Assembly (NCBI GenBank): GCA_025352125.1
Contig: JANXTZ010000079.1
Span: 1 to 43,018, forward strand
DNA length: 43,018 nucleotides
Source of the DNA: Deinococcales bacterium
GTDB taxonomy: Bacteria > Deinococcota > Deinococci > Deinococcales > JAAFIG01
Direction: 5' to 3'
The stretch's first letter is position 1; each line of letters opens with the position of its first letter. Under the pieces are notes generated by a model. It did no database searches, was not told the DNA's origin, and saw only the letters and a list, made by a program, of their open reading frames with translations. The position numbers were made by a program, and so were the translations under genes. Positions 1 to 7,680 of this stretch are shown here, in pieces.

Positions 1-1
1 T

Positions 2-118
2 TGGTTGAAACCCGAAGATTATGCGTGTGTGGTAGGGCTTTTTTATCAGGTGATGTTGGTTTTGATGGCGGTGGGTGGTTTGTTGAGGGTCAATTTCTCA
101 AAGTTTAATTTAGGCTAA
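2..118 (+). CDS. C-terminal end of a probable membrane protein (partial)
   Basis: An open frame enters from the window edge and ends at TAA 116-118. The 38 visible residues run from WLKPEDY to KFNLG and contain a hydrophobic stretch of about 20 residues (VVGLFYQVMLVLMAVGGLL) that could be a last membrane helix, followed by a short basic tail. It converges on the regulator gene on the other strand with 15 bases between the stops. Too little is present to name a family, and the frame may not be coding. Confidence 0.35.
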   Translation, partial: WLKPEDYACVVGLFYQVMLVLMAVGGLLRVNFSKFNLG

Positions 119-133
119 GGTAATTGTGCTTTA

Positions 134-787
134 CTACTTAAAACTATTTAATGCCGCCGAACCCGTAGCGCCTTCCCTTGTTGCACCATCAAACGCCAAA
201 AGTGCGAAGGTACAAAGCCCGTCGCTCGAGCTTGGTTCGTCCTCGCAATCCATCATCAGTTGGTTGAGGGTTTTGACCAATTCCAAATATTTTTTGCTGC
301 TCAATTGAAATGTTCTGGCACTGTAATGCGTTGGATGAGCCTCGAGATTTTCGAGCATGGTATCTTCTGGACAATGAATCAGTTTGGCTTTGCCGTCCGT
401 AAATTCTGAGCGGTCATGAAACGAATGAATGCTGTAATCGATTTCACGTCCCTCGAGATGGCTTGAGCGTTCATACGCTTTGCCAAAAGTCGTGATGAGT
501 TCCTGCATTTGGCTGTTGTCAGGCGATTCACCCAGCATGTTGCGGTCATAACGAAAACGCCGCGCGGTCAACTGGTAAAACACACGTTTGGTTTCGCGCT
601 TGGCTTCAAACAACAATCCCAACTCGAGCAACCTTTTTGCGTGATGATGAAGCACATTCGCCGCAAACCCTTTTCTCTTGGCGAGGTCGCTGGGCGAGGT
701 CGGCTCGAGAAATTCACCCACAAGTTCGTTGTTGCGTAACGCTCGAGCAGCTTCGGGATTGGTCAGTGTGATCTCTTGGATTTGCAT
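134..787 (-). CDS. ArsR-like winged-helix transcriptional regulator
   Basis: Probable DNA-binding regulator of 217 residues. Residues 1-75 have the pattern of an ArsR-like winged helix: a segment with SPSDLAKRKG as the first helices, NVLHHHAKRLLELGLL as the recognition helix, and a wing with a REKTKRVFYQLTA-like strand. The remaining 140 residues are a ligand-binding or dimer domain that I do not recognise. I chose the ATG at 787 because GAGG lies 3-4 bases upstream; an in-frame TTG at 823 has no such site. No obvious target or signal is visible. It lies downstream of the eCIS operon on the same strand but is separated from it by a gene remnant, so it need not regulate it. Confidence 0.75.
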   Translation of the reverse strand: MQIQEITLTNPEAARALRNNELVGEFLEPTSPSDLAKRKGFAANVLHHHAKRLLELGLLFEAKRETKRVFYQLTARRFRYDRNMLGESPDNSQMQELITTFGKAYERSSHLEGREIDYSIHSFHDRSEFTDGKAKLIHCPEDTMLENLEAHPTHYSARTFQLSSKKYLELVKTLNQLMMDCEDEPSSSDGLCTFALLAFDGATREGATGSAALNSFK

Positions 788-864
788 GTCCTCAGTTTGC
801 ACCCTTTGACTTTCAGTTCTCAAGATTAAAGACTAAAAGTCATGCTGAGATCGATGCTCGAGCC

Positions 865-1149
865 TCATCTGGTCTGATGGCACATCATGCACTGTGTACT
901 CGAGGCGTTGGTCATTTGTGGTTGTTGACCAACATCAGGGTTTCCAAAGCCTTTGGCTCGAGCATCGGCATTTTCAAGGTTGCGCTCAAGAATGTTCTTA
1001 CACGGGTAACTGGCGTAAGTTGGGCTGAGTTTGGCTTGCTGGTACACGATTTCCGCAGTCTCGGCGCGTCCTTGTTTGACCAGCACATCCCCAAAATACA
1101 AGAAAAAACCTTCCCAGTTGTGCGGTACTTTTTCGCTTTTACGCGGGCA
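865..1149 (-). pseudogene. Remnant of a TPR-like protein with a C-terminal CxxCH motif
   Basis: The frame is open from a TGA at 1150-1152 to its stop at 865. It reads like the end of a larger protein: VPHNWEGFFLYFGDVLVKQG, then a TPR-like helix pair with IVYQQAKLSPTYASYP, then a tail ending CMMCHQTR. The CxxCH motif is the signature of covalent haem c attachment, though at a C-terminus it may bind metal or nothing. Coding resemblance begins before any good start codon, so I read this as a 5'-truncated gene. The alternative is a real 78-aa protein starting at TTG 1101, which has GGAAGG 7 bases upstream. It lies 28 bases after the FHA-tail gene on the same strand. Confidence 0.45.
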
Positions 1150-1177
1150 TCACCTTTGAACCAGAGTCTTAAGAAAC

Positions 1178-2095
1178 CTAAGCTTTCTTCTTTTTCGTCT
1201 GTCCCACTACTTCAATCACGTACCCCATCACGGCTGGCTTATGGGTTCTGACCACATCCTCGAGAATGTCCATCGGCACAGTCTCACCAGGTGGTGGGTT
1301 GATCTTGACCCGAATCACAAATGGGTTGTTTGGCTCATTGGTGATGGTTGCAGCAAACCCCGTTGAAAGTTCGATAAACTTTTGCAGTCCGAAATTCGTG
1401 CCGCGCCAACGGTACAAATCCAATGCCTCGTGCAGCAACGCCCGACGGCGCGATTCTGGGTAATGCAATGCCACTGGTAAACCCAACCAACCCGCCAACC
1501 AGTCGAGCATTCCGGTCGGGGCGGTGCGCGGGTCAAAATACATCTCGAGCGAATTTTGACGCCACTCGAGCGGCTCCCAGATGGTTTCAAAAATACGCAA
1601 GAACCGGTCGATAAAGTCGTGCTCGTGAAACATGGCGGGAAGGTACTGCAAATAACTCGACTTTCCGACCATCAAAGGCATGGGTTCTTTGTCCCGAGGG
1701 ACTTTGATCGGCACGGACGCCACAGGGTCGGCTTCGGTCACCACACTCTCGACTTCAACTTGAGTCTCGAGCGGTTTGGTCACACCCGAGCCACCACCCA
1801 GCAGTTGATAGGTCAGCACGAACGGACCAATTTGAATTGGCGTTCCCACAGGCAAGGCGTATGGTTGTCCTGGCAGCAAGCGGTTGCCCGCAATGTAGGT
1901 TCCCTTTTCGGAATTCAGATCAACAATCATCAAACCCGTTTCGGTTTGTTGAATCTCGGCGTGACGTTTGGAAACCCCTGGCAGCGCCAGCGCGAGGTCG
2001 TTTTCTGGGATACGTCCAATGGTCAGGTTGCCATCCACGGGTTTAACGTGAACGTCCTGCCCTTGGTATTGAACAATGATTTGACCTTTAGCCAC
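1178..2095 (-). CDS. FHA domain fused to a phage-tail-like baseplate protein (eCIS)
   Basis: A 305-aa two-domain protein. Residues about 20-110 form an FHA domain, which binds phosphothreonine peptides: GRIPENDL on the first binding loop, SKRHAEI, then NSEKGTYI. A linker of about 35 residues follows. Residues about 150-300 match the tail-protein family of TIGR02242 type (P2 gpI-like; Afp12-region baseplate component): YLPAMFHEHDFIDRFLRIFE, then LDWLAGWLGL and YRWRGTNFGLQKFIEL. The protein ends in a lysine run. The start is GTG 2095, preceded by GAGGAG. It is the last gene of the leftward eCIS operon, 276 bases after the gpJ-like gene. Its FHA domain is a candidate receptor for proteins phosphorylated by the kinase encoded at 14,305. 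Confidence 0.88.
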   Translation of the reverse strand: MAKGQIIVQYQGQDVHVKPVDGNLTIGRIPENDLALALPGVSKRHAEIQQTETGLMIVDLNSEKGTYIAGNRLLPGQPYALPVGTPIQIGPFVLTYQLLGGGSGVTKPLETQVEVESVVTEADPVASVPIKVPRDKEPMPLMVGKSSYLQYLPAMFHEHDFIDRFLRIFETIWEPLEWRQNSLEMYFDPRTAPTGMLDWLAGWLGLPVALHYPESRRRALLHEALDLYRWRGTNFGLQKFIELSTGFAATITNEPNNPFVIRVKINPPPGETVPMDILEDVVRTHKPAVMGYVIEVVGQTKKKKA

Positions 2096-2371
2096 GGCGC
2101 TCCTCAGATGAAGTTATTCATTTTCTATTTCAATCATTTACAAACTCTAAATGCGCACAGCAAAAAATTCTCCATCTTCTTGGGCAAACACGAGCGACCA
2201 TGCTCGCTAGCGATCCCGCCCGTCAGGTGCACGCTTGGGATCAAGACAGGTGCATTATATGGTCAAGAAGCTTCGCTCCCTACTCAAAATTTGTTGTGGA
2301 TTGAGACAATCATTCTTGAAACAACGATTCTGTCGAACAACTCCTCATGCGCTCGCCAATTGCCATGCGCT
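2096..2371. other. Gap between the gpJ-like gene and the FHA-tail gene
   Basis: I see no convincing gene in this stretch. On the minus strand it is the spacer between the gpJ-like stop and the GAGGAG-preceded GTG of the FHA-tail gene. It contains only weak inverted repeats, for example GATCCC at 2211-2216 with GGGATC at 2236-2241, and no CTCGAG site. Confidence 0.4.
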
Positions 2372-4393
2372 TCAAGTATCCATGTCCTGCCGTGTCGTCA
2401 CCCGAATTCGGTGGGTGTTGGAACAAAGCAACACCCCTCGAGGGACGGTTAAAAAACTTGGAATCGGGCGTGGTGCTTCGTTCGAGCCAATTTCACTGAT
2501 GCCAACTTTGAGTTCTTCAACAAATTCGACGTATTGAATGCGTTGCAGCAAGGCAAACAATTCCGATTGCTGCAAATCGCGCCCAAATGCCCAGCCTGTT
2601 CCTTTTGGACCACCAACGTAAGGGTTCAAAAATTTATACAAGGCGCGTTCGGCATCCAACTGAACCTGGGCTGCCATGGCGGCATCAAAACCTTCTGGCA
2701 CGCGGAGTTTGCCTTCAATCGAAACCCAGATCAATTGCGGTCCTCGAACCTCGAGCGTCGTGCCGACGAGTTTTCGACCCTCGAGTTGCGCCAGCACATC
2801 GGCACGGGTTTCGGCGGACAGGGTCATGGCTTCGACCGGAATTGACCCCGAGGCGTAATCGGTGCTGGGCAGGACAATCAGTGCCACCTGCCCTGGTTTC
2901 GGGTCGCCTGGTTTGGGGTTGGTTTGACTGCCTGGCGCGAGACAGTATGCCCTGGCAACCCCTGGGACTTGCTGCGCCAAGTGTTCGTAATCGTCGCTCG
3001 AGACGGCGCGGGTGCGGGTGCGCAGGGTTTGTGGGGCTTTGGTCTTGGCGTCCTCCAAACTTTGCGGGTTGCGTCCCCCGACGGCAGCCTGGCGGTTGAC
3101 CACCCGAGCGACGTAGGGAATGCTGGACTTCAGCACGCTGAGCACTCCTTTTGGCACGTTGCCCATCACGCCGCCACCGTATTGATACCTCGAGAATCTG
3201 AGGGTCGCGCCTTTGGCTGGAATCTGTCCGAAGGTGTAGACCGTGCCGTCCGGTTGCGGCAGGGTTGCGCCAAAGCGAAGGCTGCCATCCAGACTGTCGA
3301 GGCTGTAATGCCTATCACCGCGTTTGGAGTCCGCAAAATCGGCAACCTCAGACCAAGCCTCAAACTCAGTGCCAATCGCTTCGACCATCAGGGCGTCACG
3401 GGTCGCATCTCGAGCCAAGATCGGCGAGTGCAACAAATTAAATTTTTGTCCCGGCGTGCCGTCACTGACGCCAATGTACTCGTCGATCACGGTCACGGCG
3501 TGGCGGGCGTTGGCGGTTCCGCCCCTGGACTCGAGTTTGATGCTCTCAATCTCTGGCGAGACGCCGTAGCGCAATGTGCCCGCCTGTTCGCTGGTCAATC
3601 GCACCCGCAGCCAGTAAGATGAAATGTTCTGCAACGCGCGTTGCTGCATGGCTGGGACGTGCAAAATCACTTCGCCAGACATGTTAAAACCGCCAGTGCC
3701 ATCGAATTCAACCTCGCAGGGTTGCCAGGTGCGCACAGGACCTTGCCAGACCTCCCAGACCAGTGGCGGATTGGTCGGATCAATGCCCGCACCGCCTGCG
3801 GTTTCGCACTCGAGCATGACAGCCAGCACGTGGTTGCTGTGGTCTGTCTCGAGCGAGAGGTAAAACGCGTCGTTGGGGTTGGGTTGCAGTGGAAACAAGC
3901 GCAGGCTGTTGCCCGCCAACTCGAGTTGACTCAGTTCATGCACCACCCAGGGCGCATCGCGTCCCAGGGTTGCGTCCCTGGAGAATGCGCCGAGCAAAAC
4001 GGGTGGCGTGATGGTCAGCGCTTGTTCGGTCGAAAAAATAATGGCTGGGCTGGTTTCGGTGCGAACCGTGGCGACCTCGCTGGCTTCGGGCAAGATCAGC
4101 GGCACGGTCTGCGCTTGCGATAAATAGAAGGTGACTGGCACCGTGGCGGCTTGTGGAGGCTCGAGGGTCACGCCGATCATCTCGAGGAACTTGACATACA
4201 TTTTGTCTGGCACTTGGTTGACGCGGTACAAGAGCATGTCGGTCATCCAGGCGAACAGTTCGATCAGTGCCACGCCAGGGTCAGAGACGTTGTGATCCGT
4301 CCACTCTGGGCAGTATTGCGGAATCAAGCGTTTGGCTTGGTCAACGATGTCTTGAAATTTTCGGTCATCCAGATTGGTGTTTGGTAATGGCAT
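2372..4393 (-). CDS. gpJ-like baseplate wedge protein (Afp11/Pvc11-like)
   Basis: A 673-aa putative baseplate assembly protein of the TIGR02243 type. The N-terminus has the family pattern MPLPNTNLDDRKFQDIVDQA followed by WTDHNVSDPGVALIELFAWM and a membrane-proximal-looking segment. The middle is beta-rich. The J-like core around residues 430-640 contains RNPQSLEDAKTKAP, SSDDYEHLAQQVPGVARA and a QVALIVLP strand. In eCIS and contractile phages this family builds the baseplate wedges around the hub. I favour ATG 4393 over GTG 4399 because GAGGTG sits 5 bases upstream, formed by a CTCGAG site. It follows the gp25-like gene after a 196-base gap that holds a hairpin. Confidence 0.9.
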   Translation of the reverse strand: MPLPNTNLDDRKFQDIVDQAKRLIPQYCPEWTDHNVSDPGVALIELFAWMTDMLLYRVNQVPDKMYVKFLEMIGVTLEPPQAATVPVTFYLSQAQTVPLILPEASEVATVRTETSPAIIFSTEQALTITPPVLLGAFSRDATLGRDAPWVVHELSQLELAGNSLRLFPLQPNPNDAFYLSLETDHSNHVLAVMLECETAGGAGIDPTNPPLVWEVWQGPVRTWQPCEVEFDGTGGFNMSGEVILHVPAMQQRALQNISSYWLRVRLTSEQAGTLRYGVSPEIESIKLESRGGTANARHAVTVIDEYIGVSDGTPGQKFNLLHSPILARDATRDALMVEAIGTEFEAWSEVADFADSKRGDRHYSLDSLDGSLRFGATLPQPDGTVYTFGQIPAKGATLRFSRYQYGGGVMGNVPKGVLSVLKSSIPYVARVVNRQAAVGGRNPQSLEDAKTKAPQTLRTRTRAVSSDDYEHLAQQVPGVARAYCLAPGSQTNPKPGDPKPGQVALIVLPSTDYASGSIPVEAMTLSAETRADVLAQLEGRKLVGTTLEVRGPQLIWVSIEGKLRVPEGFDAAMAAQVQLDAERALYKFLNPYVGGPKGTGWAFGRDLQQSELFALLQRIQYVEFVEELKVGISEIGSNEAPRPIPSFLTVPRGVLLCSNTHRIRVTTRQDMDT

Positions 4394-4453
4394 GAGCACC
4401 TCGAGCGAGAAGGGATTTGGGGCTGGTCAAAAATTGAGTCTTGGTTTTTGTAG

Positions 4454-4474
4454 GGGTGAAGCTTGTCTTCACCC
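4454..4474 (-). terminator. Intra-operon hairpin between gp25-like and gpJ-like genes
   Basis: A perfect 8-bp stem: GGGTGAAG at 4454-4461 pairs with CTTCACCC at 4467-4474 around a 5-base loop. It lies in the 196-base gap between the gp25-like gene (ends 4590) and the gpJ-like gene (starts 4393). There is no U-run after it, so it looks more like an attenuator or RNA-processing site than a strong terminator. Confidence 0.4.
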
Positions 4475-4589
4475 TTGGCGAGAATAAGGATTTATCTTGT
4501 AGGAAAATAATGGATTTAAATATTGAATTCTCTAGTTTTAATTCTAATTCTAAATATTTTATTTTTTAAACATTTCAAAACTCGAGAAT

Positions 4590-4997
4590 TCACTCGCCAG
4601 GAATTCGGTAGAACGGGAACACCAGTGAACGCCTGTCATGCGTGGCTTTGATCTCGTAACTGACTTCAATGTCCATGCGCTCAAGATGCTCTGGGTCGGG
4701 GCGGGTGTTGACCTCAAGGACTTCGATGCGTGGTTCCCAAAAGCGCAGGGCATCTTCGACGTAATAAGAGGCAAGTCCCCAGGTGTTCGCGTCGTTGGGT
4801 GCAAAAATCAGTTCGTGAACCTGACAACCAAACTCTGGGCGCATGACACGCTGCCCTTTTGGGGTTTGCAAGATCATCAAAATGGCTTGTTCAATGTCGG
4901 TCACGTGACGCGCCAGACCAATGCGCCCCCTGGCATCAACGCCAACCGGAAACGACCAGCCGACCCCTAAAAAATCCTTCATCGAATCTTCGTTCAT
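4590..4997 (-). CDS. gp25-like baseplate protein (GPW/gp25 family; Afp9-like)
   Basis: A 135-aa protein with the GPW/gp25 pattern: FLGVGWSFPVGVDARGRIGL at the N-terminus, then ARHVTDIEQAILMILQTPKGQRVMRPEFGCQVHELIF split over the core, and a C-terminal strand with EVLEVNTRPD and MDIEVSYEIK. In contractile machines gp25 links the baseplate wedge to the first sheath ring. A longer open frame exists upstream, but ATG 4997 is right: GGAGG lies 6 bases before it, inside the last codons of the PAAR gene whose TAA (5000-5002) is 2 bases away. Confidence 0.92.
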   Translation of the reverse strand: MNEDSMKDFLGVGWSFPVGVDARGRIGLARHVTDIEQAILMILQTPKGQRVMRPEFGCQVHELIFAPNDANTWGLASYYVEDALRFWEPRIEVLEVNTRPDPEHLERMDIEVSYEIKATHDRRSLVFPFYRIPGE

Positions 4998-4999
4998 GT

Positions 5000-5290
5000 T
5001 TAACCTCCAATGTCCACGGTCGGACAGCACGGCGGCGCAACCGTGGTCGAAAGCGGAACGCCTGTAACGGTGTTGGCACCAGCCACCATACTTCCAACTC
5101 GAGCGGCAGGACGACCGCCAATCAGCACGGTCATGCTGCCCATGCTGATCGCGCCAGTACAAACCGGTCCTGCCACGGCATCGCCAACGCAGGCGGCGGG
5201 CATTCCGCCGATCATCACGGTGGGTGCACCTGGTGCGACAATCAAATCGCCCGTCACGGTCATGTCTGTCAGTCTTGCGGCGAAAGGCAT
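5000..5290 (-). CDS. PAAR-type spike tip protein (Afp10-like)
   Basis: A 96-aa protein rich in Gly, Ala, Val and Pro with PAAR-repeat character: MPFAARLTD, then APTVMIGGMPAACVGD, then MTVLIGGRPAARVGS, and a Cys-Cys pair near the end (APPCCPTVD). PAAR proteins form the conical, metal-stabilised tip on the VgrG spike and often carry or position cargo. No extension domain is fused here, so it is a plain tip. ATG 5290 has AGGA five bases upstream. It sits between the spike and gp25-like genes. Confidence 0.9.
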   Translation of the reverse strand: MPFAARLTDMTVTGDLIVAPGAPTVMIGGMPAACVGDAVAGPVCTGAISMGSMTVLIGGRPAARVGSMVAGANTVTGVPLSTTVAPPCCPTVDIGG

Positions 5291-5324
5291 AATTATCCTG
5301 TCTCTCGAGGGTCCCCGAGTTTGA

Positions 5325-7019
5325 TTAGTTGATTTTGACGATGCCACCTTTGAGTTCTGACATCGCACCGCCGTCCATTTTCAGCCCAGCACTGGCTTTG
5401 ACATCCACCTGCATTCCTTCAATTTTGACGCCCATCTGTCCCTTGATCGAAACTTCCTGATCCGATTCCAAACTGATTTTGCCTTTGGCAATGATTTTGG
5501 TTTCGCCCTCCATGCTGATTTTCATTTCGTTGCTGCTCGAGTCAATCTGCACAGTGTTGCTGCCGGTTTTGTCTTTGATGATAATTTTTTCGCTGCCAGA
5601 GGTGTCATCCAGAATGATCACATGCCCAGAGCGCGAGCGAATCATGCGTTTGTCTTTGGCATCGCTGGCGGGTTGCGGCGGCATGTCTTTGCCGTTCCAT
5701 AAGCTGCCGATCACATACGGTTGGTTGATGTCGCCCTGCTCGAAAGCCACCAGCACTTCATCCTCGATCTCGGGCAGAAATTGAAACCCCCGTTCTTTAC
5801 CGGCGCTGGGCGTGGCAATCCTTGCCCAGTAACTCGAGTCGTTGTCCGAGTAGGCTGGGTATTTGACTTTGACGCGGTTCATGTTTTCAGGGTCTTGGTT
5901 GTCAGTCACGACTGCCACGGCAATGCTCGGCGCGGCGCGGTATTCACGGCGATCTGATAAGCTTGAGAGCAACGAACTTGGGTTTTGACCACTGACACTA
6001 AAATGGGTAACATAACCCAGTTTTTGTTGAAAAATATGGCTTGCTGCCGTGATAAAATATTCGCCCGAGAACCGAGTTCCGACCCTCGAGATTTTGACTT
6101 TTTGTCCTGCCAATATTTTGGGATCACCACCGCAGGTGCCGTCGGCTTCAACAAAATGCCCAATCAAACGGTTGGCAACGGCTTTGGCTAGCACAATGGC
6201 GGCGGCGTTATCGCGGGGAAGTGGATCGTTGACCAAGTACGTGGCATTGATGTTGTGAGCAGAACGTGCGATTTGCGAACCAGATTGACTGACCCCAATT
6301 TTTGGTGCGCCTTGCCCTTGATTATGCACGGCATTGACCACCACTTTATTTTTGGGGTCCCAGCCGCGCACATTGACTTCGCTGACCATGCCAACGGTGC
6401 TCAGGCGCGGACGGAAATCACCAAGGTTTTGATGCCATTGCAATTCGGCAGACACACCAGTCGTTGGGGGCGGCTCGCAATGAATTTTGTCGCCTTCGGC
6501 GTACATAAAGTAGCCAAGCGCCGCAACACGATCTCGCAGAAATTCAAAATTGGATTGATTGGCTTGAAGCACATGTTTATGAATCACACTGGTTTCTGTC
6601 ACCTGCGCCTGCAAGCCCGCGTCGTTAATAATTTTTTTCATGATGTCAGAATCTTTGACATCGACAAAAGATTTCACAAAACGCCCTCGGGTCAAACGGT
6701 GCATTTTATCAAAAGCCCGAATGGTCAATTTCATGCCTTCAGGCTCAAAGTGAGGCTCGAGTTCGACCAGTTCGCCCTCAAAAATCGTGGCTGGTCCGCC
6801 ACCCGATTCTGCCTGAATTTTGAGTTGTTTTCCTGGCATGACCTTGTCGTGGTCAACCCATTTTAAGTTTGGGTCATTGAGCACCAGCGTCGCCGTATCG
6901 GGCAGGTGCAGACTCGATTCGATGGTCACAGACAGCAAATCGTCCTGCATTTCGCTGTCCAGAGCGCCGTCAAAATACAGGTAAAAATGACTTAAGTGTA
7001 GGGTTGCGCCGCTAGGCAT
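5325..7019 (-). CDS. VgrG-like central spike / hub protein (Afp8/Pvc8-like)
   Basis: A 564-aa spike protein. The N-terminal about 320 residues are a phage late control D (gp27-like) hub: FYLYFDGALD, then KVMPGKQLKIQ, then RFVKSFVDVKDSDIMKKIIN and QSNFEFLRDRVAALGYFMY. Residues about 360-460 are the gp5 OB-fold: VAVVTDNQDPENMNRVKVKY, then ERGFQFLPEIEDEVLVAFEQ and YVIGSLWNG. The C-terminus is a beta-helix needle with repeated K/E-rich strands (IIKDKTGSN, ISMEGETKIIAKGKISL, VSIKGQMGVKIEGM). It overlaps the LysM gene by 8 bases, which suggests translational coupling. Confidence 0.95.
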   Translation of the reverse strand: MPSGATLHLSHFYLYFDGALDSEMQDDLLSVTIESSLHLPDTATLVLNDPNLKWVDHDKVMPGKQLKIQAESGGGPATIFEGELVELEPHFEPEGMKLTIRAFDKMHRLTRGRFVKSFVDVKDSDIMKKIINDAGLQAQVTETSVIHKHVLQANQSNFEFLRDRVAALGYFMYAEGDKIHCEPPPTTGVSAELQWHQNLGDFRPRLSTVGMVSEVNVRGWDPKNKVVVNAVHNQGQGAPKIGVSQSGSQIARSAHNINATYLVNDPLPRDNAAAIVLAKAVANRLIGHFVEADGTCGGDPKILAGQKVKISRVGTRFSGEYFITAASHIFQQKLGYVTHFSVSGQNPSSLLSSLSDRREYRAAPSIAVAVVTDNQDPENMNRVKVKYPAYSDNDSSYWARIATPSAGKERGFQFLPEIEDEVLVAFEQGDINQPYVIGSLWNGKDMPPQPASDAKDKRMIRSRSGHVIILDDTSGSEKIIIKDKTGSNTVQIDSSSNEMKISMEGETKIIAKGKISLESDQEVSIKGQMGVKIEGMQVDVKASAGLKMDGGAMSELKGGIVKIN

Positions 7020-7680
7020 TCGGGATCACCAGCACCATTCCAGGACTGAGCTTGCGGACATCCTCGAGCTTGTTCATGGCGGCAATGCTGCGCCAAGCTT
7101 TGGTGTCGCCCAGCGTGCGGTGCGCGATCAAACTTAAAGTTTCGCCCTGTTGTACCGTCCAGATGCGCTCGCCACCGTCACCCTGCGAGGTCGGGTTGGT
7201 CGGCGGTTGACTGGTGAGGTCGCGCAGTTGCAACAAACCCACGGTCAGTTTTGCCCGCACTGGTATGCCGTCGCTTAAAAACATCGTGAAATTTTGTGAA
7301 ACACTTTGCACCACCGCCTCAAAATTGACGCCCTTGCCCCATTGGAACAAGATTTTCGAGGGTCGTCCGACCTTGCTTTTGTTGTCTTTCAAACCGTCGT
7401 CCACCATCATCAAATCCCAAATTTTTTTGGTGTGCTTGCGCACATCGCGGTCATCACCGGTTTTTTCGTAAGTGTCAAAGTACAGCTCGAGTTGCAAGGA
7501 GGCAGGCTCGCCATTGGTGAACTTCATGGGTGGCACGTTTTTACCGCTGCTTTTGCCTTGTTCCCATTTGACGCTGCGTTGAATCGTGTACTCTTTGGGA
7601 TTAAACATGCAATCGATGGAATTGTTTTTGCCTTGCCCCTCAAGGATCGTGATTCTGGCTTTTTCTGGTGCTCCACTCAC
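7012..7680 (-). CDS. LysM-containing tail hub adaptor (Afp7/Pvc7-like)
   Basis: A 222-aa protein with two parts. Residues 1-165 match the contractile-tail hub adaptor (CIS tube protein-like): CMFNPKEYTIQRSVKWEQG, then PASLQLELYFDTYE and KILFQWGKGVNFEAVVQSVS. Residues about 173-221 are a LysM domain: WTVQQGETLSLIAHRTLGD and PGMVLVIPNA. In T4 and Afp/PVC this family (gp53-like fused to LysM) seats the spike on the tube. The start is GTG 7680, with GGGAGG upstream; it overlaps the stop of the 947-aa gene in a GTGA arrangement. Confidence 0.92.
   Translation of the reverse strand: MSGAPEKARITILEGQGKNNSIDCMFNPKEYTIQRSVKWEQGKSSGKNVPPMKFTNGEPASLQLELYFDTYEKTGDDRDVRKHTKKIWDLMMVDDGLKDNKSKVGRPSKILFQWGKGVNFEAVVQSVSQNFTMFLSDGIPVRAKLTVGLLQLRDLTSQPPTNPTSQGDGGERIWTVQQGETLSLIAHRTLGDTKAWRSIAAMNKLEDVRKLSPGMVLVIPNA

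Noticed and set aside
1556..2452. 298-aa rightward open frame opposite the FHA-tail gene
   Set aside because: It is antisense to clear FHA and tail domains, spans the gap and the gpJ end, and its protein has no domain pattern.
2924..3622. 232-aa rightward open frame opposite the gpJ-like gene
   Set aside because: Shadow of a strongly supported baseplate gene, no recognisable motif.
4998..5162. Upstream extension of the gp25-like gene
   Set aside because: It overlaps the PAAR gene out of frame, and ATG 4997 has a strong ribosome site.
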